Assembly: GCA_016219375.1 (NCBI GenBank)
Contig: JACRNC010000020.1
Span: 1-64,000 of the forward strand
Origin: Burkholderiales bacterium
GTDB lineage: Bacteria > Pseudomonadota > Gammaproteobacteria > Burkholderiales > Burkholderiaceae_C
Length of the DNA stretch: 64,000 bases
Reading direction: 5' to 3'
The position numbers and the translations under genes are program-made. The first letter of the stretch is position 1; each line of letters starts with the position of its first letter. Under the pieces are notes generated by a model. The model searched no databases and was not told the DNA's origin. It worked only from the letters and a program-made list of their open reading frames with translations. Positions 1 through 10,106 of the stretch are shown piece by piece.

Positions 1-212
1 CCAGCTTGCCGTGGACAACGCATCCGCGTTGCCCACCGCGCCGGCCTTCGCCCACAAGCTCCACAGCCTCCCACCACCATCAATGAACCAGTCTCACAGC
101 TCTGGTCCTATCGGGGCGACAAGTATTCTGACGCGGGGGGGAAGCCCGGCCATATGAAATCCAGAACCGGCGGTTCGCACTCGAACGCCGCCAGGACATC
201 AATCGCCACGAC
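1..212. other. Island interior, no gene recognised
   Basis: These 212 bases hold no gene I can support. One forward frame stays open from position 1 into the next gene's territory, but its translation resembles no family I know, has no start in the window and runs antisense into the HTH gene. The stretch is less GC-rich than the chromosome to the right and belongs to the integrated element. Confidence 0.4.
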
Positions 213-446
213 TCAGTTCCCCGTTCCGTACAGGGACTCGTCGCTCAGCACCTCGGCGATCTGCGAGGTTCGGAAGTAGACCCGCCGGCCGATCTTCAAG
301 CGGGCCTTGTTGATCCGCTGCGTCCATTCGTTCGTCGCACGCAAGCTGATCCGCAACCCATCAGGCGAACGATCCAGGACAGTGGCGAGCTGCGCGATGC
401 TCAGCAGCGGGCCGAAGCGTTGCAGCAGCGTGTCTTCCATCGTCAT
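213..446 (-). CDS. Small helix-turn-helix DNA-binding protein of the integrated element
   Basis: A 77-residue protein. The segment LLSIAQLATVLDRSPDGL looks like an excisionase/MerR-type winged helix-turn-helix, followed by a basic IGRRVYFRTSQIAEVL wing of the kind found in small island regulators. I chose the ATG at 446 (MTMEDTLLQRF) over the in-frame start at 554, because the longer form would run into the divergent gene's start and adds an atypical N-terminus. An ATG at 440 is also possible. Probably a regulator or recombination directionality factor for the island; this is inferred from size and fold only. Confidence 0.6.
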   Translation of the reverse strand: MTMEDTLLQRFGPLLSIAQLATVLDRSPDGLRISLRATNEWTQRINKARLKIGRRVYFRTSQIAEVLSDESLYGTGN

Positions 447-527
447 TGCGTAAACCTCCGTTATCAACTGAATTGCAACGAAGGTTACGCAGCGCCAGGC
501 TTGATGGCAGCTTATTAGTTGGCAATA
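447..527. promoter_or_regulatory. Divergent control region between two island regulators
   Basis: This AT-richer 81-bp gap separates two divergently transcribed DNA-binding proteins, so both promoters must lie here. I see no convincing -35/-10 pair. Autoregulation is plausible but inferred. Confidence 0.35.
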
Positions 528-1547
528 ATGGTTGACATGGAAAACGAAGAGCACGCAAAGAAGCGCCTTGGTCGCTACTACATCCCCATCTGGGAAGGAT
601 GCGACCCCACCGTTTCTCAGTCCATCAAAGATTTCCGCGAACGTTGGAAGCCATACTCCACGTCTTCGCGACGCTACCCCATCGGGCGACTGATCCAGGA
701 AGTGATCGATCCTGCTGTAGCCGCCTACATGGCAACCCTTCCAGTACGTTACTCTGGCTATGTCCCCGGCGCCGGCACGGGTGTGGGCTTCAGCGCGATC
801 ATTGGACTGGTAGGACTTGACGCGATGGTTCGCGTGCAGCGCCAGTTGCTACGCCAGTTCATCAAAACGGAAGACCGACAGACGCCAAGGGATCATCGCT
901 TTACCGCGACCCTCGAAGCCTTGATCGAACTGGTTTGCTGCTGTGCCAGCAAACGCCCGCAAACGTCTGCCCCCGCTCAGGGCGTCAGTCTCAATGCGCA
1001 ACGGAAACACGGCTTCTGCGACTTCTGCGGAGAGCTGTCGGAGTTTTCCGCGTTCATGGCCAAGGTTGCGGAACAGCAGGTCAACGATGCGGAGCTTGAG
1101 AATCGCAAGAAGCTTGAACTTAGTCACCAGTATTGCGAGGGGCATCGACCCAAGCTAACGAATGGCGAATGGAACCCCGCATACAGACAGGCGAAGCGAT
1201 CACTCGCACAGTTTGAACTTGAGCTAGCCAGGCTCAGCCAGCAATGCGCGAAGCCGGCAACGCCGCAAGTGAAATCGGGCGATCAACTCGTTGACGGCTA
1301 CTTCTTCCACTATGTCATGCGCCAGACGTTGCAACCGGCAGACAAGGCGGAACTGCGCAACCAGGCGCGGCTGATGGTGGACTCGAAGCTATCCGATCGC
1401 AAGAAGCAGATCTTGATGCTCCAGTGGTCTGGACTCAATCAGTCGGAGATTGCGCGAAGGTTGGGCATCGAGCGCCAAGCGGTATCGAAGGCGCTGGCAT
1501 CAATCCCCGCAATGTTTCACTTGAAGAAGAAGCGCCCCATCCGCTGA
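528..1547 (+). CDS. Uncharacterised regulator: Cys/His motif plus C-terminal sigma-like HTH
   Basis: About 339 residues from the ATG at 528; a TTG at 519 would add three residues. I do not recognise the N-terminal ~140 residues. The middle carries CDFCGEL and, about 45 residues later, YCEGH, which together could bind one zinc ion. The C-terminus (LSDRKKQILMLQWSGLNQSEIARRLGIERQAVSKAL, described here in two parts: LSDRKKQILMLQ then the helix pair SEIARRLG/QAVSKAL) is a clear sigma-region-4/LuxR-type helix-turn-helix. A DNA-binding regulator of the mobile element is the best reading. The gene reads towards the AlpA-like gene 103 bp downstream and may regulate or be co-expressed with it. Confidence 0.6.
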   Translation: MVDMENEEHAKKRLGRYYIPIWEGCDPTVSQSIKDFRERWKPYSTSSRRYPIGRLIQEVIDPAVAAYMATLPVRYSGYVPGAGTGVGFSAIIGLVGLDAMVRVQRQLLRQFIKTEDRQTPRDHRFTATLEALIELVCCCASKRPQTSAPAQGVSLNAQRKHGFCDFCGELSEFSAFMAKVAEQQVNDAELENRKKLELSHQYCEGHRPKLTNGEWNPAYRQAKRSLAQFELELARLSQQCAKPATPQVKSGDQLVDGYFFHYVMRQTLQPADKAELRNQARLMVDSKLSDRKKQILMLQWSGLNQSEIARRLGIERQAVSKALASIPAMFHLKKKRPIR

Positions 1548-1650
1548 TTTCTTTTGGCGTCAACCAAAAGGGTCAATCATTAGGCCGAATCGATCCGCAT
1601 TGACAGGCACCATCAGGCACATATTCGCAAGTGACTGAAGAGGCCAGGGG

Positions 1651-1896
1651 ATGCAGGCAACCACAAGTAAGACACTCATCAACCGGAAGAAGCTACTGGC
1701 GATGATCCCGCTGTCTGAGCGAACGATCTTCAACATGGAACAGCGCGGGGAGTTCCCGCGCCGGATCGCACTCACCAGCCGAAACGTCGCCTGGGACTTG
1801 GCAGAAATCGAGGAATGGATCGAGGCACGCAAGTCATCGGGCACGCAGGCCATGCGACCCGGCTTCACCCCGTCGGTCGCAGCCACCGCTTTTTAG
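1651..1896 (+). CDS. AlpA-family phage/island transcriptional regulator
   Basis: 81 residues of AlpA type (MerR-like winged HTH). The signature runs LINRKKLLAMIPLSERTIFN, then RGEFPRRI and a WDLAEIEEWIE helix that closes the domain. AlpA proteins act as regulators or excisionases for P4-type integrases, and a P4-type integrase lies convergently just downstream, as is usual. The purine-rich AGGCCAGGGG directly before the ATG could serve as ribosome binding site. Confidence 0.85.
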   Translation: MQATTSKTLINRKKLLAMIPLSERTIFNMEQRGEFPRRIALTSRNVAWDLAEIEEWIEARKSSGTQAMRPGFTPSVAATAF

Positions 1897-1985
1897 CCGC
1901 TAAAACGCCGCGCCCCTCAAGTGTCAATGACAGCCGAGGCCAAGGTCGCTGTTCTGGAGGCGCTGCCTACCTGCCCTCCTCTGAC

Positions 1986-3188
1986 TTAAGCCTTCGGCCG
2001 CTTGAGCGTCCATTCGTCGATCATGTCCGCCCAGTCCTGCAACATCGCCGTCCGCTGCTCGCGGTACTCGGCCTTGTTGTAGACGGCCCTGACGCCTCTC
2101 TGTTCGTGCGCCAGGCACTTCTCGATCCAGTCCGTGTTGTAGCCAGCCTCGTGCAATAACGTGCTGGCCGTGCGCCGCAAGTCATGCGGCCCGAACTTGG
2201 CGAGCGGCTTTCCTTCCTTCTGCGCCAGCCGATACGTCAGCGTCAGCACCTGGTTGAGCGTGGCGCTGCTCATGGGTAGGTCCGAGTCGTACCGCGACGG
2301 CAGCACGTAGTCCGATCCACCGGCGAAGGTTTTCAGGGCAATGAAGATGTCCAGCGCCTGGCGGGACAGAAACACCAGGTGCGGATTGCGCCGCTTCATC
2401 CGCTCCTTCGGGATCGTCCAAAGCGCGTCGCTGAAATTGATCTCGCTCCAGGTCGCGTTGGTCAGCTCGCTCTTGCGCACCATCGTCAACAGCAGCAGCT
2501 TGGCCGCCGCCCGAATGGATGGCGCTGTGCCAATGCGCTCCATGTACTGGTACATCAGGCCGATCTCGTCGGGCGTCAGCGCACGGTCGCGCGGCTCGAA
2601 TTTGGCGATGGACGTTGGACGCACCAGCTCCGCCGGGTTCTCGACCTTCTGGCCACGCTCGATGGCCCAGCGATAGACCTGCATCACCACCTCGCGGACA
2701 TGCACTGCCGTTGCCGGCGCGCCGCGCTCCACGATGGCATCGGTCAGTGCCCGCAAGTCCTCGTGGGTAATCTCGACCAGCTTCTGATTGCCGAATTTCG
2801 GCTTCAAGTCGCGCTCGTAGACTGAGCGGCGCATGTCGCGGGTGGAGTCGGCCATCTGGTAGCCGCGCAGCCACTTCTCCGCCCAGGCCCCGAATGTCTC
2901 CGCGTCCTTGACGCGGGCCTTATCCCGCGCCTTCTCCTTGGCCGGTGACTTCCCGGCCGCGACCATCTTCTTGGCCTCGCCCAACCGCTCGCGGGCTTCC
3001 GCCAGGGTGATGCCGCCGACACCGTAGCGGCCGAAGGTGATGGTCTCCTGCCTACCGTGGATCGAGTAGTTGTAGCGGAATGAGATCGCTCCGGCGGCCG
3101 TCACGGCTACATAGAGGCCGTCACGGTCATTCACCTTGTAGAGCTTGTCCTTCGGCTTGAGGTTGCGCAGCTTGGTATCGGTCAGCAT
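1986..3188 (-). CDS. Tyrosine recombinase, P4-type integrase
   Basis: 400 residues, normal for P4-type integrases. The N-terminal arm-binding domain (DUF4102: LTDTKLRNLKPKDKLYKVND, then RYNYSIHGRQETITFGRY) is followed by a core-binding domain and the catalytic domain. Visible catalytic elements are the Arg in LLTMVRKSEL, the HDLRRT box, the His in AHEQRG and the nucleophile region AVYNKAEY. The gene is intact and its 5' end points at guaA, the usual layout when an element sits in the 3' end of a housekeeping gene next to its attachment site. It should excise and integrate the island. Confidence 0.93.
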   Translation of the reverse strand: MLTDTKLRNLKPKDKLYKVNDRDGLYVAVTAAGAISFRYNYSIHGRQETITFGRYGVGGITLAEARERLGEAKKMVAAGKSPAKEKARDKARVKDAETFGAWAEKWLRGYQMADSTRDMRRSVYERDLKPKFGNQKLVEITHEDLRALTDAIVERGAPATAVHVREVVMQVYRWAIERGQKVENPAELVRPTSIAKFEPRDRALTPDEIGLMYQYMERIGTAPSIRAAAKLLLLTMVRKSELTNATWSEINFSDALWTIPKERMKRRNPHLVFLSRQALDIFIALKTFAGGSDYVLPSRYDSDLPMSSATLNQVLTLTYRLAQKEGKPLAKFGPHDLRRTASTLLHEAGYNTDWIEKCLAHEQRGVRAVYNKAEYREQRTAMLQDWADMIDEWTLKRPKA

Positions 3189-3211
3189 GGTTCTCGCCCT
3201 GATTCAGCTCA

Positions 3212-3319
3212 AATACCATGATCCGAAGACCGGCCCGCCCTGGCGTAAAACATCCATTAAATCCTCGTGTTACGCAAATTCGATACCATGAACATTCGCA
3301 AGATGGTTGCATGGTATCG
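3212..3319. repeat. Repeated ATACCATG motifs in the integrase leader
   Basis: AATACCATG occurs at 3212-3220. A perfect 10-bp inverted pair CGATACCATG (3281-3290) and CATGGTATCG (3310-3319) follows. All lie within 131 bp of the integrase start. They could be arm-type integrase sites or an operator; neither is shown. Confidence 0.5.
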
Positions 3320-3422
3320 GCGACTTCTCATGGCATAGAAGCATTCAATGCCATCCATCATGCCATGAAAAAACGGTGCTTGGCGATGCCAAATGTTGCC
3401 AGGCGGTGCCGAACGAGATCAC

Positions 3423-3448
3423 AAAAAAGCCCGCAATGACGCGGGCTT
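3423..3448 (-). terminator. Intrinsic terminator downstream of guaA
   Basis: The arms AAGCCCGC (3427-3434) and GCGGGCTT (3441-3448) form an 8-bp stem with a 6-nt loop. On the minus strand it is followed by a run of six T (complement of 3423-3428). It lies about 50 nt past the guaA stop codon. Confidence 0.8.
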
Positions 3449-3515
3449 AGGTGTGCTTTCGTGCTACTAGATGCCAACCGGTGCCAGACGCCGAATCACT
3501 CCCACTCGATCGTCG
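3449..3515. other. Probable attachment-site junction at the 3' end of guaA
   Basis: Inferred from position. The integrase gene starts about 300 bp from the last codons of guaA, a known integration site for genomic islands. The core sequence cannot be fixed because the partner repeat is not in the window: the guaA 3' end (CACTCCCACTCGATCGTC) does not recur in 1-3490. Confidence 0.35.
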
Positions 3516-5094
3516 CCGGCGGCTTGCTGGAGACGTCGTAGGTCACGCGGTTGATGCCGCGCACCTCGTTGATGATGCGGCCCGAGACCTTCTTGAGCAG
3601 GCTGTAGGGCAGCTCGGCCCAGTCGGCGGTCATGAAGTCGCTGGTCTGCACCGCGCGCAGGGCCACCACATAGTCGTAGGTGCGGCCGTCGCCCATCACG
3701 CCCACGCTCTTGACCGGCAGGAAGACGGCGAACGCCTGGGACGTGAGGTCGTACCAGGTCTTGCCGCTCACCGGGTCCAGCGTCTTGCGCAGCTCCTCGA
3801 TGAAGATGTGGTCGGCACGGCGCAGCAGGTCAGCGTAGTCCTTCTTCACCTCGCCCAGGATGCGCACGCCCAGGCCGGGGCCGGGGAAGGGATGGCGAAA
3901 GACCATCTCCGGCGGCAGGCCGAGCTCGATGCCGAGCTGGCGCACCTCGTCCTTGAACAGCTCGCGCAGCGGCTCCAGCAGCTTCAGGCCCAGGGTCTCG
4001 GGCAGGCCACCTACGTTGTGGTGGCTCTTGATGGTGGTGGCCTTCTTGGTCTTGGCCCCGCCGGACTCGATCACGTCCGGATAGATCGTGCCCTGGGCCA
4101 GCCACTTCGCACCCTTGTTGCCCTGGCCCTTGAGCTTCTCGGCCTCGGCGGTGAAGACCTCGACGAACTCGCGGCCGATGATCTTGCGCTTGGCCTCCGG
4201 TTCGGCCACGCCGGCAAGCTGGCCCATGAACTGGTCCACCGCGTCCACATGGATCACCTTGGCATGCAGCCGGCCGGCGAACATGTCCATCACCATCTGC
4301 GCCTCGTTCAGCCGCAGCAGGCCGTGGTCGACGAAGACACAGGTGAGCTGGTCGCCGATGGCGCGGTGGATGAGTGCTGCGGCCACGCTGGAGTCGACCC
4401 CGCCCGAGAGGCCGAGGATGACTTCCTCGTCGCCCACCTGCTCGCGGATGCGCGCCACCGCCTCGGCGATGTAGTCGCCCATGATCCAGTCGCCCGAGCA
4501 GCCGCAGATCTCGCGCACGAAGCGGTGCAGCATGGCCGAGCCCTGCAGCGTGTGCGTGACCTCCGGGTGGAACTGCACGCCGTAGTAGTGGCGCGCCTCG
4601 TCGGCCATGCCGGCGATCTCGCAGCTGGGCGTGGAAGCCATCAGCTTGAAGCCCGGTGGCAGCGCCGTGACCTTGTCGCCGTGGCTCATCCACACCTTGA
4701 GCATGCCGTGGCCCTCGGCGGTGCGGAAGTCCTCGATGGCATCCAGCAGCTGCGTGTGGCCGTGGGCGCGCACCTCGGCATAGCCGAATTCGCGGTGGTC
4801 GCTCCACTGCACCTGCCCGCCCAGCTGCACCGCCATCGTCTGCATGCCGTAGCAGATGCCCAGCACCGGCACGCCGGCGTCGAACACCGCCTGCGGGGCG
4901 CGCAGCTCGTGGTCCTCGTAGGTGCTGGCATGGCTGCCCGACAGGATGATGCCCTTGGCGCCGAAGCCGCGGATGAAGTCGTCCGAGACGTCGTTGGGAT
5001 GGATCTCGCAATAGACATGCGCCTCGCGCACGCGGCGGGCGATGAGCTGCGTGACCTGGGAGCCGAAGTCGAGGATGAGGATCTTGTCGTGCAT
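3496..5094 (-). CDS. guaA: GMP synthase (glutamine-hydrolysing)
   Basis: 532 residues, full length. It converts XMP to GMP using ATP and glutamine, the last step of de novo GMP synthesis in the cytosol. The N-terminal class I amidotransferase domain shows the nucleophile Cys81 in GICYGMQ and the His/Glu of FHPEVTHT. The ATP pyrophosphatase domain follows with its PP-loop [11 protein letters not shown], and the C-terminus ends in TIEWE. The gene shares the strand with a transporter gene and guaB upstream, so all three may be co-transcribed. The 3' end is intact in spite of the neighbouring integrated element. Confidence 0.98.
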   Translation of the reverse strand: MHDKILILDFGSQVTQLIARRVREAHVYCEIHPNDVSDDFIRGFGAKGIILSGSHASTYEDHELRAPQAVFDAGVPVLGICYGMQTMAVQLGGQVQWSDHREFGYAEVRAHGHTQLLDAIEDFRTAEGHGMLKVWMSHGDKVTALPPGFKLMASTPSCEIAGMADEARHYYGVQFHPEVTHTLQGSAMLHRFVREICGCSGDWIMGDYIAEAVARIREQVGDEEVILGLSGGVDSSVAAALIHRAIGDQLTCVFVDHGLLRLNEAQMVMDMFAGRLHAKVIHVDAVDQFMGQLAGVAEPEAKRKIIGREFVEVFTAEAEKLKGQGNKGAKWLAQGTIYPDVIESGGAKTKKATTIKSHHNVGGLPETLGLKLLEPLRELFKDEVRQLGIELGLPPEMVFRHPFPGPGLGVRILGEVKKDYADLLRRADHIFIEELRKTLDPVSGKTWYDLTSQAFAVFLPVKSVGVMGDGRTYDYVVALRAVQTSDFMTADWAELPYSLLKKVSGRIINEVRGINRVTYDVSSKPPATIEWE

Positions 5095-5105
5095 GGCAAG
5101 CCGGC

Positions 5106-6425
5106 TCAGGCGGCCGTCTCGATCGTGGAGTCACGCGCGGCAGCAGCCGGCATGACGTGGGGATGATGGCGGTGCAGCCGCCGGAAATGCGCCGCGGCCA
5201 CCACCGCGGCCGCGCCCTGCAGCAGCGCGCAGAAGTAGAACGGCAGGCCCAGCCGCCAGTCGGTGCGCGGCAGCGTGGCCACGGAGGCCAGCAGCGGTGC
5301 GCTGAGCAGCGGCCCCAGCACGGCGGCGATGCTGTTGATGGAGGCCACCGCGCCCATGCTGCTGCCCTGGCTGCGGGCGTCCACCGCGTTGGAGATCATG
5401 CTCTGGATCACCGGCTGGGTGGCAAAGCCGAAGAGGTTGGCCACGATGACGGCGTACATCATCCAGCCCTCGGTCACGGCGCCCCAGGCGGCAAAGGCGA
5501 TGGTGGACGAGGTCAGCCCGATCAGCGCCAGCTTCTGCAGCCGGATGTGCTTTTGCATCAGCCGCAGCAGGCCGCCCTGCACCAGGGCCGTCATGATGCC
5601 CACGGCGAACATCGACCAGCCGTTGGCCTCGGCATCCCAGCCGAACTTGAACTGCGTGTAGAGCAGCCAGCTGGTGTGCAGCGTGAACTGCGCCAGCGCC
5701 ATCAATGCCACCACGCCCACGAGCAGGCCCACTCCCTTGAGCTCGGCCAGCCGGCGCAGGGATGTCAGCGGATTGGCCGCAGCCAGCCGGAAGGCGCGCC
5801 GCCGCTCGCGCGGCAGCGACTCCGGCAGCACGAACCAGCCATAGAGGCAGTTGATCAAGGCCAGCGTGCCGGCGACGAAGAACGGCAGGTGGATATCCCG
5901 CGCGCCGAGCAGCCCGCCGGTCACCGGACCCAGGATGAAGCCCACGCCGAACATGGCACCGATCAGGCCGAAGTTGCGTGCGCGGTGCTGCGGCGGCGTC
6001 ACGTCGGCCACATAGGCGTTGGCCACCGCGATGTTGGCGTACATCGCACCGCCGAAGACGCGCACCGCCACCAGCATCCACAGCTCGGTGGCCAGCGCGG
6101 TGGCGAAGAAGTTGACCGCCAGCGCGAACAGACCCAGCAGCAGCACCGGCCGGCGGCCGTAGCGGTCGGACAGCCCGCCCAGGATGGGGGCGCTGACGAA
6201 CTGCGCCAGCGCAAAGGCCACGGTCACCACGCCGTACCACCAGGCCTGCTCGGCCGGGGTGGAGACGAAGCGCCCGACCAGCGTGGGCAGCACCGGGATG
6301 ATGATGCCGATGGCCAGCATGTCGATCAGCACCGTCGCCATGATGAAGGGCATGGCCGAGCGCCGGCCTGCCCCTGGCATGGCAGCGGCAGGCGTGTCGG
6401 TCACCGTCTCGTGGTGGGTCGTCAT
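5106..6425 (-). CDS. TetA-like MFS exporter between guaB and guaA
   Basis: 439 residues with about 12 membrane segments. Motif A between segments 2 and 3 reads [14 protein letters not shown], and the first segment ([15 protein letters not shown]) is typical of the TCR/Tet drug:H+ antiporter branch. The protein sits in the inner membrane. Its substrate cannot be read from sequence; tetracycline resistance should not be assumed, since many chromosomal relatives have other roles. It lies 11 bp upstream of guaA and 92 bp downstream of guaB on the same strand, so a link to purine or purine-analogue efflux is possible. Confidence 0.85.
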   Translation of the reverse strand: MTTHHETVTDTPAAAMPGAGRRSAMPFIMATVLIDMLAIGIIIPVLPTLVGRFVSTPAEQAWWYGVVTVAFALAQFVSAPILGGLSDRYGRRPVLLLGLFALAVNFFATALATELWMLVAVRVFGGAMYANIAVANAYVADVTPPQHRARNFGLIGAMFGVGFILGPVTGGLLGARDIHLPFFVAGTLALINCLYGWFVLPESLPRERRRAFRLAAANPLTSLRRLAELKGVGLLVGVVALMALAQFTLHTSWLLYTQFKFGWDAEANGWSMFAVGIMTALVQGGLLRLMQKHIRLQKLALIGLTSSTIAFAAWGAVTEGWMMYAVIVANLFGFATQPVIQSMISNAVDARSQGSSMGAVASINSIAAVLGPLLSAPLLASVATLPRTDWRLGLPFYFCALLQGAAAVVAAAHFRRLHRHHPHVMPAAAARDSTIETAA

Positions 6426-6517
6426 GCGGGCGGCTCAAATTGAAAACCGCGCGCCACCCGTGCAACGGGCCGTGCGCGCGGCAGGCGGCGTCGCCGCAGT
6501 GCGGCGAAGCGCGGGCT

Positions 6518-8107
<1,590 letters not shown>

Positions 8108-8158
8108 TCACAAAACCCGCATACGCCGCCCACGGCCCGCGGCCTAAACTCCTGCGCC

Positions 8159-8665
8159 ATGAAGCCTGCCCTGACCGCCGCAGCCCTGAGCCTGGCTGCC
8201 CTGCTGACGGCTTTCACCGGCCCCGCCGCGGCCCAGTGGAAGTGGCGCACGTCCGACGGCCGCGTGCAGTACAGCGACCGCCCGCCGCCGCCCGGCGTGG
8301 CCGAGAAGGACATCCTGCAGCAGCCGCGCGGCTCGTTACGGCCGGCCGCCGGCGCGTCGCCATCTGCGGCGGCCAGCCCGGCTGCAGCAGCAAGCCCTGC
8401 GACTGCAGCCTCCGACCCCGAGCTGGAAGCCCGCCGGCGCAAGGAGAAGGAGCAGCAGGACGCCCAGCGCAAGGCCGAGGAAGACAAGCTGGCCAAGCAG
8501 CGCGCCGAGAACTGCCAGCGCGCCCAGGGCTATCTGCGCAGCCTGAACGACGGCATCCGCATCGCCCGCACCAATGCCCAGGGCGAGCGCGAGATCCTGA
8601 GCGACGATCAGCGCGCCGAAGAGACGCGCCGCACGCAGCAGATCATCGCGTCGGACTGCCGCTGA
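8159..8665 (+). CDS. Secreted DUF4124-domain protein
   Basis: 168 residues starting at the ATG at 8159. A signal peptide (residues 1-25, ending TGPAAAQ) leads into a DUF4124 domain with the usual W-K-W-R-T-SDGRVQYSDRPPP pattern. An Ala/Pro/Ser linker and a charged coiled-coil-like stretch (about residues 85-125) follow. Probably periplasmic; function unknown. TAAACT at 8145-8150 would place transcription start almost on the ATG. Its last 23 bp overlap the convergent rnfH gene. Confidence 0.8.
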   Translation: MKPALTAAALSLAALLTAFTGPAAAQWKWRTSDGRVQYSDRPPPPGVAEKDILQQPRGSLRPAAGASPSAAASPAAAASPATAASDPELEARRRKEKEQQDAQRKAEEDKLAKQRAENCQRAQGYLRSLNDGIRIARTNAQGEREILSDDQRAEETRRTQQIIASDCR

Positions 8666-9014
8666 GGGCTTCGGCTGCGCTGTCGGCAGCCCCTGCCGCA
8701 GCGCGCCTGGCCGCCCGCCGCGCCGGCTGTCCGCGATAGCGCAGCCGGCGTGACTCCTTCGGGTCGGCCGTGAGCTCGCGCAGCACCTCGATGCGGTCGC
8801 CGTCGCGCAGCAGCGCATCCGCCCCGCAGTTACGGCCCCACAGCGCCAGCGCACACGACGCGGCCCGGGGATGCTCCTGCAGCAGGCCGCTGGCCTGCAG
8901 CGCCTGGCCCACGGTCGCGCCCGCGCTAAGCGTGACGATGCGGCTCCACACCGCGCGCGCAGCCGGGCTGAAGAGCACCTCGATGCGCAGCGCCTGCGGC
9001 TCAACGGGCGCCAT
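8643..9014 (-). CDS. rnfH: RnfH-family ubiquitin-like protein
   Basis: 123 residues. The beta-grasp domain (about 1-95) fits the RnfH/UPF0125 family: LRIEVLFSPAARAVWSRIVTL, then GADALLRDGDRIEVLRELTADPKE. A basic, Ala/Arg-rich tail follows. The function is unsettled. The gene is nearly always paired with ratA and here overlaps its 3' end by 14 bp. Confidence 0.88.
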   Translation of the reverse strand: MAPVEPQALRIEVLFSPAARAVWSRIVTLSAGATVGQALQASGLLQEHPRAASCALALWGRNCGADALLRDGDRIEVLRELTADPKESRRLRYRGQPARRAARRAAAGAADSAAEALSGSPTR

Positions 9015-9468
9015 ACACCTGCTCCGCGCGCTTCACGAAGGCATCGACGAAGGTGTTGGCGATGCGGTCGAAGACGGGGCTCACGACCAGCTCCAGCGGC
9101 CGGCTGGCGAAGGTGTAGCGCAGCTCGAACTCCACCTTGCAGGCCGGCGAGTTGGGCCCGGCCACCGTGCCCTGCGGCGCACCCAGCGGCAGGAAGCGCC
9201 ACATGCCGTCGAGCAGCGAGAACGGCCCGTCCACCAGGCTCATGTGTACCGAGACACCGGGCACGATGACGTTGCGCGTGGTGAAGCACTGGCTGATGCC
9301 CGCGAAGTGCAGATGCAACCGGGCGGTGACCCCATCCTCGTGCCGCTGCAGCACCTCGGCCTTGCTGCACCAGGGCAGGAAGCGGGGGTAGTCCTCGATG
9401 GCGGTGACCAGGTCGTGCATCTGCTGCGGCGAGTACCACAGCAGGACGGACTTGTTGACTTGCTTCAT
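9001..9468 (-). CDS. ratA: RatA-like START/COQ10-domain protein
   Basis: 155 residues from the ATG at 9468 ([20 protein letters not shown]). The family is named for a reported toxin that binds the 50S subunit, but its fold is that of COQ10-type lipid/ubiquinone-binding START proteins. The hallmarks [16 protein letters not shown] and [21 protein letters not shown] are present. It is transcribed divergently from smpB, a pairing common across proteobacteria. A -10 box 11 nt before the ATG suggests a nearly leaderless mRNA. Confidence 0.9.
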   Translation of the reverse strand: MKQVNKSVLLWYSPQQMHDLVTAIEDYPRFLPWCSKAEVLQRHEDGVTARLHLHFAGISQCFTTRNVIVPGVSVHMSLVDGPFSLLDGMWRFLPLGAPQGTVAGPNSPACKVEFELRYTFASRPLELVVSPVFDRIANTFVDAFVKRAEQVYGAR

Positions 9469-9486
9469 ACAATGGCCCGATTGTAT
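9467..9486. promoter_or_regulatory. Symmetrical divergent promoter of ratA and smpB
   Basis: The inverted repeat ATACAAT-6 nt-ATTGTAT gives a TACAAT -10 box on each strand (9468-9473 for smpB, 9485-9480 for ratA). The plus-strand box would give smpB a leader of about 50 nt; the minus-strand box would give ratA one of a few nucleotides. Confidence 0.6.
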
Positions 9487-9530
9487 TGAGCGCCCCTGCG
9501 CCGGGGTCCGCACTCCAACGCGCCCCTTCG

Positions 9531-9992
9531 ATGAGCATCGCTGAGAACCGCAAGGCCCGCTTCAACTACCACATCGAAGAACACTTCGAGGCGGGCATCG
9601 TGCTGGAAGGCTGGGAGATCAAGGCCATCCGCGAGGGCCAGGTGCAGCTGACGGACGGCTACATCGTCGTCAAGAACGGCGAGCTCTTCCTCATCGGCCT
9701 GCGCATCAATGCGCTGCGCAGCGCCTCCACCCACATCAAGCCCGACGCCGACCGCACCAAGAAGCTGCTGGCGCACAAGGACCAGATCCGCCGCCTGATC
9801 GGCAAGGTGGAGCAAAAGGGCTACACCCTGGTGCCGCTGGACCTGCACTACAAGGGCGGCCGGGTGAAGGTGGAGGTGGCGTTGGCCAAGGGCAAGGCCG
9901 AGCACGACAAGCGCGAGACGGTCAAGGAGCGCGACTGGCAGAAGGAGAAGGGCCGGCTGATGCGTCACAAGATCTCCGGGGGCAAGAGCTGA
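9531..9992 (+). CDS. smpB: SsrA-binding protein SmpB
   Basis: 153 residues from the ATG at 9531 ([17 protein letters not shown]); an in-frame start at 9486 lies inside the promoter. SmpB binds tmRNA and enters the decoding site of stalled ribosomes in trans-translation. The OB-barrel motif [10 protein letters not shown] is present, as is the basic C-terminal tail [20 protein letters not shown] that occupies the mRNA channel. The tmRNA gene itself is not in this window. Confidence 0.98.
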   Translation: MSIAENRKARFNYHIEEHFEAGIVLEGWEIKAIREGQVQLTDGYIVVKNGELFLIGLRINALRSASTHIKPDADRTKKLLAHKDQIRRLIGKVEQKGYTLVPLDLHYKGGRVKVEVALAKGKAEHDKRETVKERDWQKEKGRLMRHKISGGKS

Positions 9993-10051
9993 TCCCGGAG
10001 TGGCGCGGGGGCTTGCCCCTTCCCGTCTTCGGTCAGGCTGGCTCACCGCCC

Positions 10052-10087
10052 GAATAACGGCCCGAATCACGGCCAAAATCACGGCCA
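10052..10087. repeat. Three 12-bp tandem repeats
   Basis: AATAACGGCCCG, AATCACGGCCAA and AATCACGGCCAG lie head to tail between the convergent smpB and the MFS gene. Confidence 0.75.
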
Positions 10088-10106
10088 GAAGCGGCGGCGA
10101 TGCCGC

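Noticed and set aside
3451-5166. Plus-strand open frame of 571 codons antisense to guaA
   Set aside because: guaA is complete with all catalytic motifs; the antisense frame has only biased composition.
5106-6425. Tetracycline resistance gene
   Set aside because: It resembles TetA in overall family only; its setting between guaB and guaA and its lack of any mobile context argue against an acquired resistance gene.
9001-9014. rnfH-ratA as a toxin-antitoxin pair
   Set aside because: RatA has the COQ10/START fold and RnfH is not a shown antitoxin. The pair is a conserved housekeeping neighbour of smpB.
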